In this document: in pieces, positions 24,846 through 36,402 of the stretch
Position numbering within the stretch: position 1 is the first letter of the stretch
Layout of the letters: each line of letters opens with the position of its first letter
Assembly (NCBI GenBank): GCA_013397435.1
Contig: VZRG01001065.1
Location: forward strand, 186,001-250,000
Reading direction: 5' to 3'
Source of the DNA: Erythrocercus mccallii
Taxonomy: Eukaryota; Chordata; Aves; Passeriformes; Dicruridae
DNA: 64,000 nt
Program-made: the position numbers and the translations under genes
The notes under the pieces: model-generated
The model's database searches: none
Seen by the model: the letters and a program-made list of their open reading frames with translations, nothing else
Told to the model about the DNA's origin: nothing

Positions 24846-27800
24846 GTTGCGGAGTAAGTCACACTGTGCTCTCTTTCTCATATGTTCCATTATAACTTTA
24901 AAGAACATATTGCATTATGCTTCCTTTTTGGCTTCCTACCTTATACTTTACAAGAAATTTCTGAGCAGTGGTGTGGTAGTCACATGTTTGCTAAGTCAGC
25001 TGAGTCTATTTATGCATTTAACAGAGTGTCTCATATTCTTCTTTGTGCTCAGTAACAAATCTTTGAACCATAGATGACTTTTAGATGTGTAATAATTTAC
25101 CATAAGTTGTTCAGCTGTGTATAAATATATGTATAAATATAGAGGATATGTTATATCATAGTAGAAATTAATTGCTTCAAATGAATACAAGTGAAAGACA
25201 AAGACTTTTAGTACTTTCACTACCAGAAGTATCCCAAACCAATTTTTTTAATAATATCTGAATAAATTACTGGTTAAATTAATAATAGGGCATCTGACGT
25301 ACTGGGCATGTCTCGGACACATAGAAAACGAGTATCTCATGATTTAGTGTATGACCCATAACATAATGTTGAGCTGAAATAAAATTCCACTGAAATTATT
25401 AATTGCTATGTGACCAAGATGTTGTGTTCTTTGTTTTAACATAAAACACATGGCTTTGTTTATTTCCATTAAACACGTTAGTAACATGCCAAAATGGATA
25501 TGCACAGATGGACTGGTTGGTGGGATGGATCTAATTAAAACCTCATTGAAGGTGAAGGGTATAACTGCCATCTTTAATTTCAAGTAATTTAAGGACAATT
25601 AAGTCCCCTCCTGTAACCAAGCACAGCAGCAGCCTCCACCCAGATCCAGAATAAAAATAGGGTTTCAAATGCTGGAGTCACTGATGGCAGTGCCAGCCAG
25701 AGGTGTTGCCACCACTTCCTCCAGGCCTGCTCTGCCCTGCACTATGTGGATGTGTTGCCATGAATTTTGTTTGGGGGCCTGTCTGATGGAGGGCATCTGA
25801 TTTAACAGTTTGCATTAGCTTTGCAAGAAACAGGAACAATGAGAGAGTGGGTAGTTCACTGGAGAATTAGTGGAATATTTTAAGCTAAAATTTTTATGTT
25901 TTTGCAATGCAAATGTCAATATACAGGTTCCTTCCTGCTTCTAGCTGTGCTTTTTGTGATATGTTGCTCCCTAACTTGCTTCAGGTGATGGTCCAGTGGA
26001 GCTCAGGGCTGTCTGAGAAATGATGAAAAATGATGAAATACAAGAAGTGACTGAAAGAATAATACAGGTAGTTCATCAAAGAAATGCATATCTGGTATGA
26101 TTCTGTACATTAATAGACCTCTAATGCCTGACATATGATTATGAAGTGCCAATAAATAACCTGCTAGGCATAAAGGTTACCAAAAGTCAGAATACCACAT
26201 TCAAATGCAGGCTGGATCTGCAGAAAAGACTGTCAATTTAGTGTAAGAGGAAGCCTGCTTTCTTAGTCTTTGCAACATCAGTACAAATATCAGAAGCAAA
26301 TGCATTTAGTGTCACTGTATCTAAAGCCAGCTCTTGGCCTAATTTTTTTATTGTGAGATCACATGAACCAATCAGGCCCTGCACTTTTGTGTTTCTTTCT
26401 GAATAACACAACTGAAAAATTCATGTGGTCTTAATTCTGATCACTCCCTTTCCTTCATCTTTCTATGGCTGGTTAGGCTAAAAAAGCTGAATGACAATGT
26501 CTTAACATTTATTTATAGCAGAACACACCTTAAGGCCTATTAGATGTCCATGAAAATTTGCCAGCATGATTATATCCTTTTTGGTCTTCCTGTTTTCTGT
26601 TTGGACCCTTTTTGTTCTCCACACATAGTGTAGCACAAAAGGGTCTGGGTACATAACTGAGGCTACTGCAAACCACAGAAGCCCCAAACAGGTTTCCTGC
26701 CTCCTTGCCCCTTGGGCAGAGCCTGTCTGTGCTGCCCAGGGCAAAGGCACAAAGGCAGAGCAGGATGTGGTGGTGCAAGAGGATGCCATTTTGTATCTTT
26801 AGAGAAACAGCAAAAAACCCCAGAGGATGATACAGAAAGCAATAAGGAAACTCTAGGCAGCACCCAAATGGGCACTGATACCACAATCTGTTTGTTTCCT
26901 GCTTGGCAGTGACTCCTCCCAGCAGGCTGCTGAGATAATGTCAGGAACACAAGTACAGGAGCAAGTGCAGTACAAGGAAAATGCAGTGCTGCATTGCTGC
27001 CCAGGCAGCCAGTCTGGGCAACCCCAGTCTAGCTCAGCAGGAACCCTCTCACGAGCTCTGTGTTCCTCCACAGTGCTCAGAGCTTCCAGTGTCCCAAGAT
27101 CAGATGTTTCCAATTTTTCTTCCTGTGGCGGCTACTTAGAAGTTCTTCTGCTGTCTGGAGAAAGCCAAATGCCGAGAACCCTTTCCTGTCATGTGACAGC
27201 AGTAACCTTTACTGCTGCAGATGAAGGGCTTGCCAGAAAGCTGGAATTCTGCAGCATGTGCACTGAGGCACTCCATCCGCACTGCTGCTGGAGGCAGGGT
27301 TGTCACTGTGGCGAGCTGGTGACTTGCTTTAGTAGGGGCCAGTGAGGAGTTGAATCATTATAGGAGAGGTTGCAAGCAACATAATTTCATTGCCTTTTGT
27401 AGCTTTGTAGGTCTTGGAGTGTCTTTTCCGAGGTGTGTTGCCCTTGCAGCATGGGTGAGAGAGCGCAGCCTCTAGGAGGCTGACAGCAGGACCCGACTGC
27501 TGCTGTTAGCAAAGTAATTCTTCCAGCTGGAAAACCTCTCTCAGTATTTTCCTAGGATAAGGGTCACTGTGAGCAAGGTACAAGCAAGGTGAACTATCTC
27601 ACTAGGCTGTGGGCAGCTTTTGGGCTATAAACTGCCCACCATATGTGACTGCTCAAGCACCTGAACTTGTGCAGAATTTGCCTTGCAGGCGAGAAGCTGC
27701 CCCGCCCTTTTGCTTTCCATCGTGTGATTTGCCATGCAGGCAGGTGGTTTGTAACCCTGCAGCAATGCCATATGTTACCTGTGCACTGGACAACCCAGCT

Positions 27801-30800
27801 CCAGTTCTGCAAACTTAGAAACTTGTGTTTAGCCTGTCAGATTCCTGGAGATTAATCAGGCATGTAAATGTTGGCTGGATCAGTAAATAGTTTCCCAGTT
27901 CTTTCAAATTCATTTATGGTAAAACATCGCTTTTCCTTATTTTTCTTTCACATTTTAAAACCAGAACATTTAGTTCAAGGGTCACATACAGTCATTATCT
28001 TTAAATACTCTGTAAACATAAGCGCTGACGAGATCCTAGGTCAGCAAGTATCTCTCAGTGAAAACCATGAAACATGCAGACAGCATGTACTGCTATCAGA
28101 GTCAACAGCACCTAGTAATATGCATAAGTTTCTTTACTTAGAAGGGACCAATGGTTTCTAATTAGTTTTTCACCCTCTCAAATCACACTTCTATGAAATA
28201 GCAAAAAGAAAAAAAGCCTCAAACTGAAGAGCAGTATCATATCTGTGACTGTGAGAAGATGAATAATAGTGCAATGGAAAATGTTCGCATTAGTGTTTAA
28301 ACTAACTTAAAAGCTTTGAAAGAAATCTGTGACAGAAGAAAAGTTGCCAGAGTTTTTTCATCCCTCCCCTGAACAGAACTTCTTGTGCATACAGAATTTC
28401 AGAGGTTTTGTTAGATTTGATTTACACTGCGTTGTAGCATTGCCAAATGGAGCAATGTTCAGTACTTTGAAAACTAAATCAAAAAAGAGTGGCTTCTTTT
28501 CAAATAAGTGCTCTGGTCATTGTTAGGTTTGAGTCCAGATCTCTTCTTGTTTATGCTTTTGTACATTGGGACTGGTGCTGCCAGCACCTGTGGTTTCACC
28601 CTGTCACAGCCTTCTAGGGCAGGTTTGCTGTGAAGGGCTACCAGGCTGTCAGCTCCCCGTCAGAGCTTCCCCAAGTGACATGTGCTTCTTATTTTGAGAT
28701 GGGAGGGATTTGGGATTGGTTGAAAAATGACTATCCCTTCTCAATCTGGAGGAAAGAGAAAAGCAAGTCCAGAAGTCTAAATGCTCACTGTCTGAAATCA
28801 AAGAATTAAATCTCCACAGCAATTATTTTAAGTTATATTCATTATTTTCACTCAATTCTGTGCATTTTAGGAGCCCCAAGTCATGAATTTTGAAATGCAA
28901 TGCAAATACTAATACACAAAATACTGGTGTTTTGGGAGTAATTCCAGGTACATATTAAGGAACAGATGGTTTGGGTGTGCTGCCTCCATTTTGCTGTTAA
29001 ACTTGGAATAAATGAAACTAGATAGAGTATTTAATGCAGAAATTCCCAAACTGTCCATTTCTATGTCTCTCTCTACCATTTGCCTCTGTTCATGGATCCA
29101 AATTCTGTGTTTAACAAGGGTGAATTGCTTAATCGTTATTAATATAAATGAGAGGAGTTTGTCACCCTTATATAGGTGCTAAAAGGATGTCTCCTATGAG
29201 AACATCATGTGAGGACATCACTTAACTATTGATTGCTTACAGTTTGTTTTATTTCATGGGTATGGATATTCTGCACTTATAAATATTTGAAATTATGCAT
29301 ACAAGAGCCTTCATTAAATGCTTAAAAATTGCTAGTACTTCATCTCTCAAGAACCACATTCTGTATGTTAAAAGCAGCCAAAGCACAATATATAGTTGGT
29401 ATTTGTGGGTGCCTTTTTCTTTTTAATGACACAACACACACACTACTTCCATACTGCTAATGGTAAGAACTTCTGTTTACTGTATGCCAAGTATGACAGA
29501 AGTTTTGATTAATCAAAATTGTTAGCATCTTCTTGTATTAAACCCATTTTTAGACAGAGAGGTGCTGTTTTGATGTACATTTATCTTTTCTTGGACTGGC
29601 TGGTATTTGCTGAAGCAGAATTCTATTATTTCAATAAAATGGCACATGCAAGTTATGAAAGCCCCAGACAGTGTGAATTATATATAGCTGCTGTAAAAAG
29701 ACTGGCAAATTTTAGCTTCCCTGGGTTTTCAAAAGCTAAGGTATTAATTAAGCAGAGGTGGATAAATATACAGCTTTGATGAAGACATTTTTCGTTGTGA
29801 AGATGTGTCTGCTGCTTCTATAATCTGTAGGCACACTGCATACAAAAACAAGGCAGCAACTGTGCTGGTTGGCATCGTTACCAATATAGGGCAAAAGCAA
29901 TTATTATGTGTGGAAAACTGTAATGGAAATTTATATCAACAACAGAGGAAGAATTGGCAACTGAAGAAATACATGAAAATAAAACATAATAAAGCAGGGA
30001 TATCATCTTCCCACAGTACTGCACAAATAACTATATGTGCAGAAGGGCCTCTTGAAATAAAAGTGTGGGACTCCAAACAAGAGATGTGCCTTTCTCATAC
30101 ACAGTTCTGAGGCAGAGAGAGTTTCCTCTCATGGATCTAAATGCAGTCGTCTTAGACTACTCAAGTACTAATTTAGGCTTTTCAAATGGAGCAAGTGTGT
30201 TTTAGGTACATGTGTGCCTGAAGTGAGGCATACACTTTGTTTCAAAAAGATGCAGTGCTGCACTGACATCTTCAAGACAGTGCAGTGTAAAGGTCCTTGT
30301 CTAGCATTTTGCCAATTTTTCATCTTTTCATTTTGTGATGCTGTTGTAAAAGCTGATTTAGCTACATCTTGCAAATTAATTTATGAAGTGAGAGACAGGG
30401 AAAGAGATTAATCTGTCTGCATAGTGTATTAAAATAAGAGAGTAAGACGCTTTTCTCCTCTGGAATAGAGCTTTGGGAGACTGTAGAGACAGTAAAATGA
30501 AGCTTGAGTGATTTCAGAGGTAAGAAACACCTTTATTGCCTGTATTTTTGTGAAACTTCTAATAGAAGAACCTAATACATCATATATATCAACATTTTGG
30601 GCACAGAAAGGATTCCAAACTGTTTCTTAGTATCCAATTTAAGCATCTGGCCATTTTTTTATTTTCAAGGGCACCTGAAAATAACTCTGAAAGATAAATC
30701 TTGGCAGGGAGAGGGTAATGGCTTAGCTCAACACCAAATTCTTCAGGTCTGTGTGCTAAAATCCAGACTTCAGGAACATATATGACACCGATGTGAACAG

Positions 30801-32431
30801 AGTAGCATTGAATTATGACTTACTTCTTCCCCATGAACTTACCTGTGAAAGTTTTAGTCTTGAACTGCATTTCTACCTTGTGAATCCGCTAAGAATCATA
30901 TGCCCCATAAGCTTTTAAAAACAAAGGGGCTTTCATGGCTAGGGACAATAATCACATTCAGAAGGAATTATTGCAAAGTTAATTGTTATTTATTCTGTCA
31001 GAGATTGGGGAAGGGGGGGCACAGAAATTTCTGTAAAGCTAGCATATCTACTAACAGAATTTTCACATTTATTTGGCACTTATTGCCTGGGAGTGGGTTC
31101 CTTTTTCATTGCTTACTAGATGTTTTAGGAGAAATCATTGATTCTGTCTCAATTCATGTCTGATTTGGTCCAATAATGAGAGTTTTATTAGTGACTTTCA
31201 TGAGAGAAGGAACAGATGCATAAATTAAAATCTTGACCTAAGATGAAAGAAAACCCTTGGTCTTGGCAAATACTCTCTTTTTTTTTTCTTTAAAGTGAAA
31301 TATTTAAATCATATTTTTTAAGTTTGCTTCCACAGACGGTTATAAACCTATATGTTCTACTGTTTAATAGGGTTTTTTAATAGAAGGAGTCATCATTTTC
31401 ATTTAAAAGAAATATTCAAGTCAAATTTTCCACTGTCACTGCAAGAAGAAAGACAAATTGCTTTTCCTCTTAAGTTCTTGAAGTTTGATTTTGTTCCTCA
31501 CTGTACTGCCATGATAAATAATGCCATGTGGATCATTTAAGGTTAGACAGTAGCTGGCCCATCTGTGGGCTACTCACTATGGTGTGAGCTTAAGGTGAGG
31601 CAAGACTAGCTCAGGCGAATGTAGGGCTGGCACTGAAAATCTCCCGTGGTGAGTGTGGGGCTGCCAGGCAGCCAGAAAATGGAGAGAGGGGCATGTAGAA
31701 AGCTCTTTGCCACATTTTCTCATTGCTAACGAGGAATGCAAGGGGGACACACTGCGTGGATTACAATAAGTCTGTGATGGGCAAAGAAATTTGGCTGCTC
31801 CCTCCATGCAGGATCCCTGCACTGCTTCTCATATAAACTTGGTACTACTAGTAGAACCTAGTCTCTAGAATGGTTTTTTTAAATCCTTTCACAGAAAATC
31901 TCTTTCAAAGTGTTTTAACTACCTATTGATCAATTGCCAGAAAATGACAACTTGCTATCACTGCTGCTAACTAAAGGTGAGGATAGGGGACATGGCATAT
32001 TGATTCTTTGGTGTTTATTCTACAATGAAGAACAAAAAATCAGAAATGGTGTGAGGTGGGGAATTGATTCTTCAATGTTTATCCTGATACAAGGAACAAA
32101 CCTCCAACAGCTGAAATGGGCAGGAGTCAGGCTCAATGCATACAAAAGCAGGTTCTTCAATTCACATGTGGCTGAGAAGTGGAACAGAGGATGCTTTGAG
32201 TGCCAGGGTCTTACATGGGTTCAAGGGTTGGTGGAACAAGTTCATAGAAATGTGCTAAGGGTTGCTAAATACATGGCAACCACATCTGCCTCAGTCAGAC
32301 TGTGACCTGCAAATGCTGGAAGATGGGAGACTTTGAGGGGCACATACCATACGAGTTTCCTATGTTCTTTTCAGCTTCTGTCAGAGACAAGATCTTGAAT
32401 AAGGTGGATCTTTCCTTTGACCTGATATAGC

Positions 32432-32455
32432 TTTTNTTTTTTTTTTTTTTTTTTT
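32432..32455. repeat. Poly-T tract containing an N
   Basis: A run of about 24 T with a single undetermined base at 32436. Probably a homopolymer sequencing or assembly artefact, possibly the poly-A tail of an old retroposed copy on the minus strand, but no such copy was recognised beside it. Confidence 0.9.
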
Positions 32456-33505
32456 GTTCTTGTTAGGCACATCCATTTTATAAATAGTAGTGCTATCTCA
32501 CTGCTTCCTACTTTGGCTTCTCTATTATCTCAGCCATCAGCTATTTCTTGTCTTTCTGACTGCCAGCAAAGATGAACATTCATTATGTGTCCAGCTAGTA
32601 CCTTGCACAGTTGGGGGTCACTAGGTGTGACCAAGTGCTTTCACAATATAGCCATTGTTAAGAAATACTGTAGAAACATGGGGGGTTGTAGGGTTTTTCC
32701 TTTTTGGTGCTCTCTGGGTTTTGTTATGACTGTCATTTGGTTTCTGTAACCCAAATCAAATTAGTCAACCCTTTTTGTTAATAATGAAATGTTCCCAGCA
32801 ATGTAGAGATCTTCTCAATGTCTCCCTTAGCCTTGTAGTGAGCAACTTCAAGGGCTGTGGAATCATGATACCTTTTACTAATAAGTTCTTGATTTTCCTT
32901 CCTCTTTCTATTAATGCAAATAATTTAGTGTCTTGATGTATTGGTTTTTCTTTATTGACTTGTAAAACAGTTGACACAAGAGTGCTTTTTTTTGTTAAAC
33001 TGGGGCTTGGAGTTTTTCAAGAAGAATAATCCTTGCAGGTTTACTGGGAAGTTGGGTCATAACTTTCTATCCTTTACTGTTCACAAGCACCATCTATGCT
33101 GTATCATAATATTTGAAGAAGTTAGTGAAACCTACAAGCCCAGGTGCCCAGCTATAAAACAACAGTGCTCTAGCAAGACTGTAAAGCTGACCAGGGAGAA
33201 ACATAATACAAGGTAGCCTGAAAACATGGAAATTAGGACTTGAAAACAGTGGAATTGAGAAACCATAAACAAGATGGCAAACTCTGACCACATATTTGCA
33301 GTGCAACTTGCCCCTCTTAAACAGGACAAGTTTGGTCTAAATTGAATTCCTGTTGTAGATTTGATTAGAAAAAAGTTTCTTGCACAATGCTAACTACTGA
33401 TGAAGTGACTTTTTTTCAGGACATTTGCAGTGTTGAGAGCATCCATGTCTAAGAAACACTGTTCAACACTGTTCATCAGAAGATGCCAATTAGCACTATA
33501 TTTTT

Positions 33506-33585
33506 TTCTATAAAATCACAGAATATCCTGAGTTGGAAGGGACCCACAAGGATCATCAATGTCTAGCTCTTATACTTGCATAAAC
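33506..33585 (-). mobile_element. CR1 LINE extreme 3' end fragment
   Basis: The plus strand reads AAATCACAGAATATCCTGAG, then TTGGAAGGGACCCACAAGG and ATCATCAATGTCTAGCTCTT. This is the reverse complement of the CR1 3' end, including the terminal ACAGAAT-type repeat region. It is strongly 5'-truncated (~80 bp), typical of CR1. Confidence 0.8.
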
Positions 33586-36228
33586 TGAGATCCAAGTCTT
33601 TGTAAGCAAATGTTTTGGTATAAAGAAATCATGGATGCATAATGTTTCTATGTGGATACTTACATAAAAAAGGATTTTGAAAAGTATACATTATTGTGCA
33701 AATAAGGGCTGTTCCCTAATACCCAGAAGTAATGGGTTTTGAAGATCCTTTCCCATGCATACTAGCTTGACAGACAGATTGTCTGGATTTTAAGCACTCA
33801 GATTAGTAAAAAATGTCCAAAAGGGGAAAATCACTGGAATTTCATATTTGGATAATCCCATCAATCAACCTGTTTTCCCAGCTGGGTATTTTTTTTGTTG
33901 ATTTAGGGGAAAGAGTAACAAAATCCTTTTCCACTACATCTTCAGAAATACTTACGGAAGTTCAGATCCATACATCTCTCAGTCTTCCTCAGAGGAGATG
34001 ACGTACACAGAGTGTGTGATGGCAGACACCAAGGGTTGGCTGATGCAGGGAACACATTGCTCCTTTCCCTTAATGTTGTGTTCATTTAATTAACTTGCTT
34101 AGGTGACTGTATTTACCTACCAGTTATTTTCAGTAATAAAGTGAAATGCTCTGTGTAAAACACAAGTAAAATTGAAACAAAAGTGTGTCTTCCCTTTTGT
34201 AGTAGGAGGCAACTACAATAGAGCTGCCAAAAGAGGGGCTGACTCATTACAATCCCAGACACTATATAGAGGAATGTATCACATTTCCTTTGTCTTAAGT
34301 CCCCTGAAAGCGATACTAACTCCAGTTTTGGATGGCTGTGCTGGAAGTTTCTTGCCTTATCGAACTAAATGCAGCCCTTAGTTTGTGCACACAGGGTGCT
34401 TGGCTTGTGTGTGGTACACTGAACTTGTAGGAGGAGTGAGAGCACTTAGAAATTACACCAGCTTTCCCTCATCCTTAATACCACTGCAGGTTTCTGAACC
34501 AGCCTCATATCTTCTCCTTGTGGCCAGGTGTAAAGGTACCTCCAGGGAATTTTTGCCTCCCAGCTGCCTCTTCTAATATGTGCGGCTTCTGTGCTCATCA
34601 TAACTGCTTCCTCCAAGGTAAACTGCATATTAAAAACATGTTAATAGATAGTTCAAAATGAAACGTGCCAAGCCTTTGGTCAGTGTGGGTTGCTGGGATT
34701 TTTTTTGTGTCTTTGTTTTTCTATTAGAAAACCACATGGGGCCTTAAGGAGCATGTCTTTCAGCATTGCTTTCAGAGCACCCTTTCTTCCTTCTTAACTC
34801 TGCCATTAAAAATTCACTTTGGGCTGATGCTTGGTGGTGAAAGCTTGGCCTGAGAGTTTATTTTTTGATGTGTGAATTTCAGAAAACTGGCCATCAAAAA
34901 GAGGTGGGTTTGAACCTTTGTGAGATTTTTTTTTCTCTGAAGAAAAATGCACACATTTGCAGTCTGTCTGCTGTAGAGCTGCTGATGATGAAGGAATTAT
35001 GTGGCCTTATCTATGTGCCCATTAGCCCTGTCCTATTAAATTTGGAGCTGATTGTTCAGGTTCAGGCAATTTGTTGGGAAGGTATAGACAAAGATCCTGA
35101 AAATACTGACTTTCTGCAACTGACATGAAAAGAGTTGGCCAGTCAGAGGAGGGAGATCTTACATTCTGTCCTGAGGTGGACATCAGCAAGCCGGTGTAGG
35201 TGTTCCTTCCTAGGGCAAAAACCCATAGGAGACTGGATGTTATTGTCTCTGTTGCTTATAGAGCTGCTTTGTTTTAATATGTACATCTTGGGAAACCTGT
35301 AAGAAAATTGTGATGTCTTTTTCTCCCCCTTCTCTGAGCAGACTGCAAGATCAGGCAGCAGCACTTTATCTGGTCCTTTTGTAGCAGACAATTATCAGTC
35401 ATATGCATATGTGATGCTCATACTGGTGTTTCTATGACACCCCTAAAACATCTTTCTGAACCCTTAAACAAATTTGTTGTAGCCGTAATATATATCTCGC
35501 TATCTAGAGTATTTGCTGTTGTATCTAGATGTATCCATTGGATTTCAGTTTCCCAGTCATTTGAGGATGGAGGAGGAGTAACCAAGTGATCAAGGTTTTA
35601 AAGTATTTTACTTCTATGTGTGGAAGACAGGTTCGGGTCAACAGAAAGTCAAGTTCCTATTTTGGTAAATGATACAAATGTTGAGAGAAAATGATTGCTT
35701 GAAGAATTAGTAAACTTATCTTTCATGTTTCTCAGTGCTGCTGATATTACTTGGGGAAAGTGAATCTGTAGCTCTTCTCAATTCAGTGGGTCTTCAGTTT
35801 CACCATTCTGTTTCTTATAAGAGAAATACCCAAACCAGTCATAAAGATTTGCTTAAAACAGTGAACAGGGTGTTATTGATAGCAGATGTAGGGTTTGCAG
35901 CCCGGTCCTGTGGTTACACCGATGTTCCCCTTGGCGAATGAGGGGTGTCCCAAAGCTCCCGTGGTACGCGTGAGCCAAGGAGCATCTCCACTGCCCGGGG
36001 AGGCTCTGGGCTTGTTGCCTGCGGGTGGGGGTCGTTCGGAGTCCTGCTGGCTTGAGCCTAGGCCGAGCCATACCTCCGGCTGAGCAGCTCCAGCCCGTCC
36101 GGACGAGGGGACAGCCCGGGAGGCGGGGTGTGGCTCTCTTTGGGGACGAACAGGGCGTGCGGTGAGGGGCCGGGGCTGGGGCCGGGCGGCGGCGCTCGGG
36201 GCCGGCGGTTTCCCCGGCGATGGGTGGG

Positions 36229-36266
36229 GAGAGGAGGAGGAGGAGGAGGAAGAGGAGGAGGAGGGG
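36229..36266 (+). repeat. (GGA)n purine tract
   Basis: An almost uninterrupted GGA/GAG array of about 38 bp with one A interruption, about 95 bp upstream of the C12orf75 ATG. It therefore probably lies in the 5' UTR or core promoter. Such purine tracts can form triplex or quadruplex structures and are length-variable. Confidence 0.9.
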
Positions 36267-36359
36267 TCCCCGCGGCTTTATCTCCCACCCGGCTCCGCCC
36301 GCCGCCGGCTGTCTCCCGTGACCGCACCGGCGGGCGCAGCGCCGGCCAGGGCAGCGCCC

Positions 36360-36402
36360 ATGGGCTGCGGCAACTCCACGGCCGGCGGCGCGGGCGGGCG
36401 AG
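36360..36402 (+). CDS. C12orf75: C12orf75 coding exon 1
   Basis: Encodes MGCGNSTAGGAGGR plus one G before donor GTAGGG. The ATG has C at -3 and G at +4, a moderate context. The frame is open upstream to about 36162, but without an in-frame ATG, which supports this start. Confidence 0.92.

Larger units (their letters stand above)
21430..35940. other. Intergenic region between APPL2 and C12orf75
   Basis: About 14.5 kb of mostly AT-rich sequence with no supportable protein-coding gene. Contents recognised are the CR1 fragment near 33506-33585, a 20-bp direct repeat at 22442-22479, a poly-T run with one N at 32432-32455, and a homeobox-site-like candidate element at 24715-24845. An open frame at 31934-32305 contains an internal 64-bp imperfect repeat and matches no known family. 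The GC-richer patch at 26640-27350 has open frames on both strands with no recognised homology. Confidence 0.75.

Noticed and set aside
26640..27350. GC-richer patch with open frames on both strands as a possible gene
   Set aside because: No homology, no convincing start with matching splice sites, and frames overlap on opposite strands as expected by chance.
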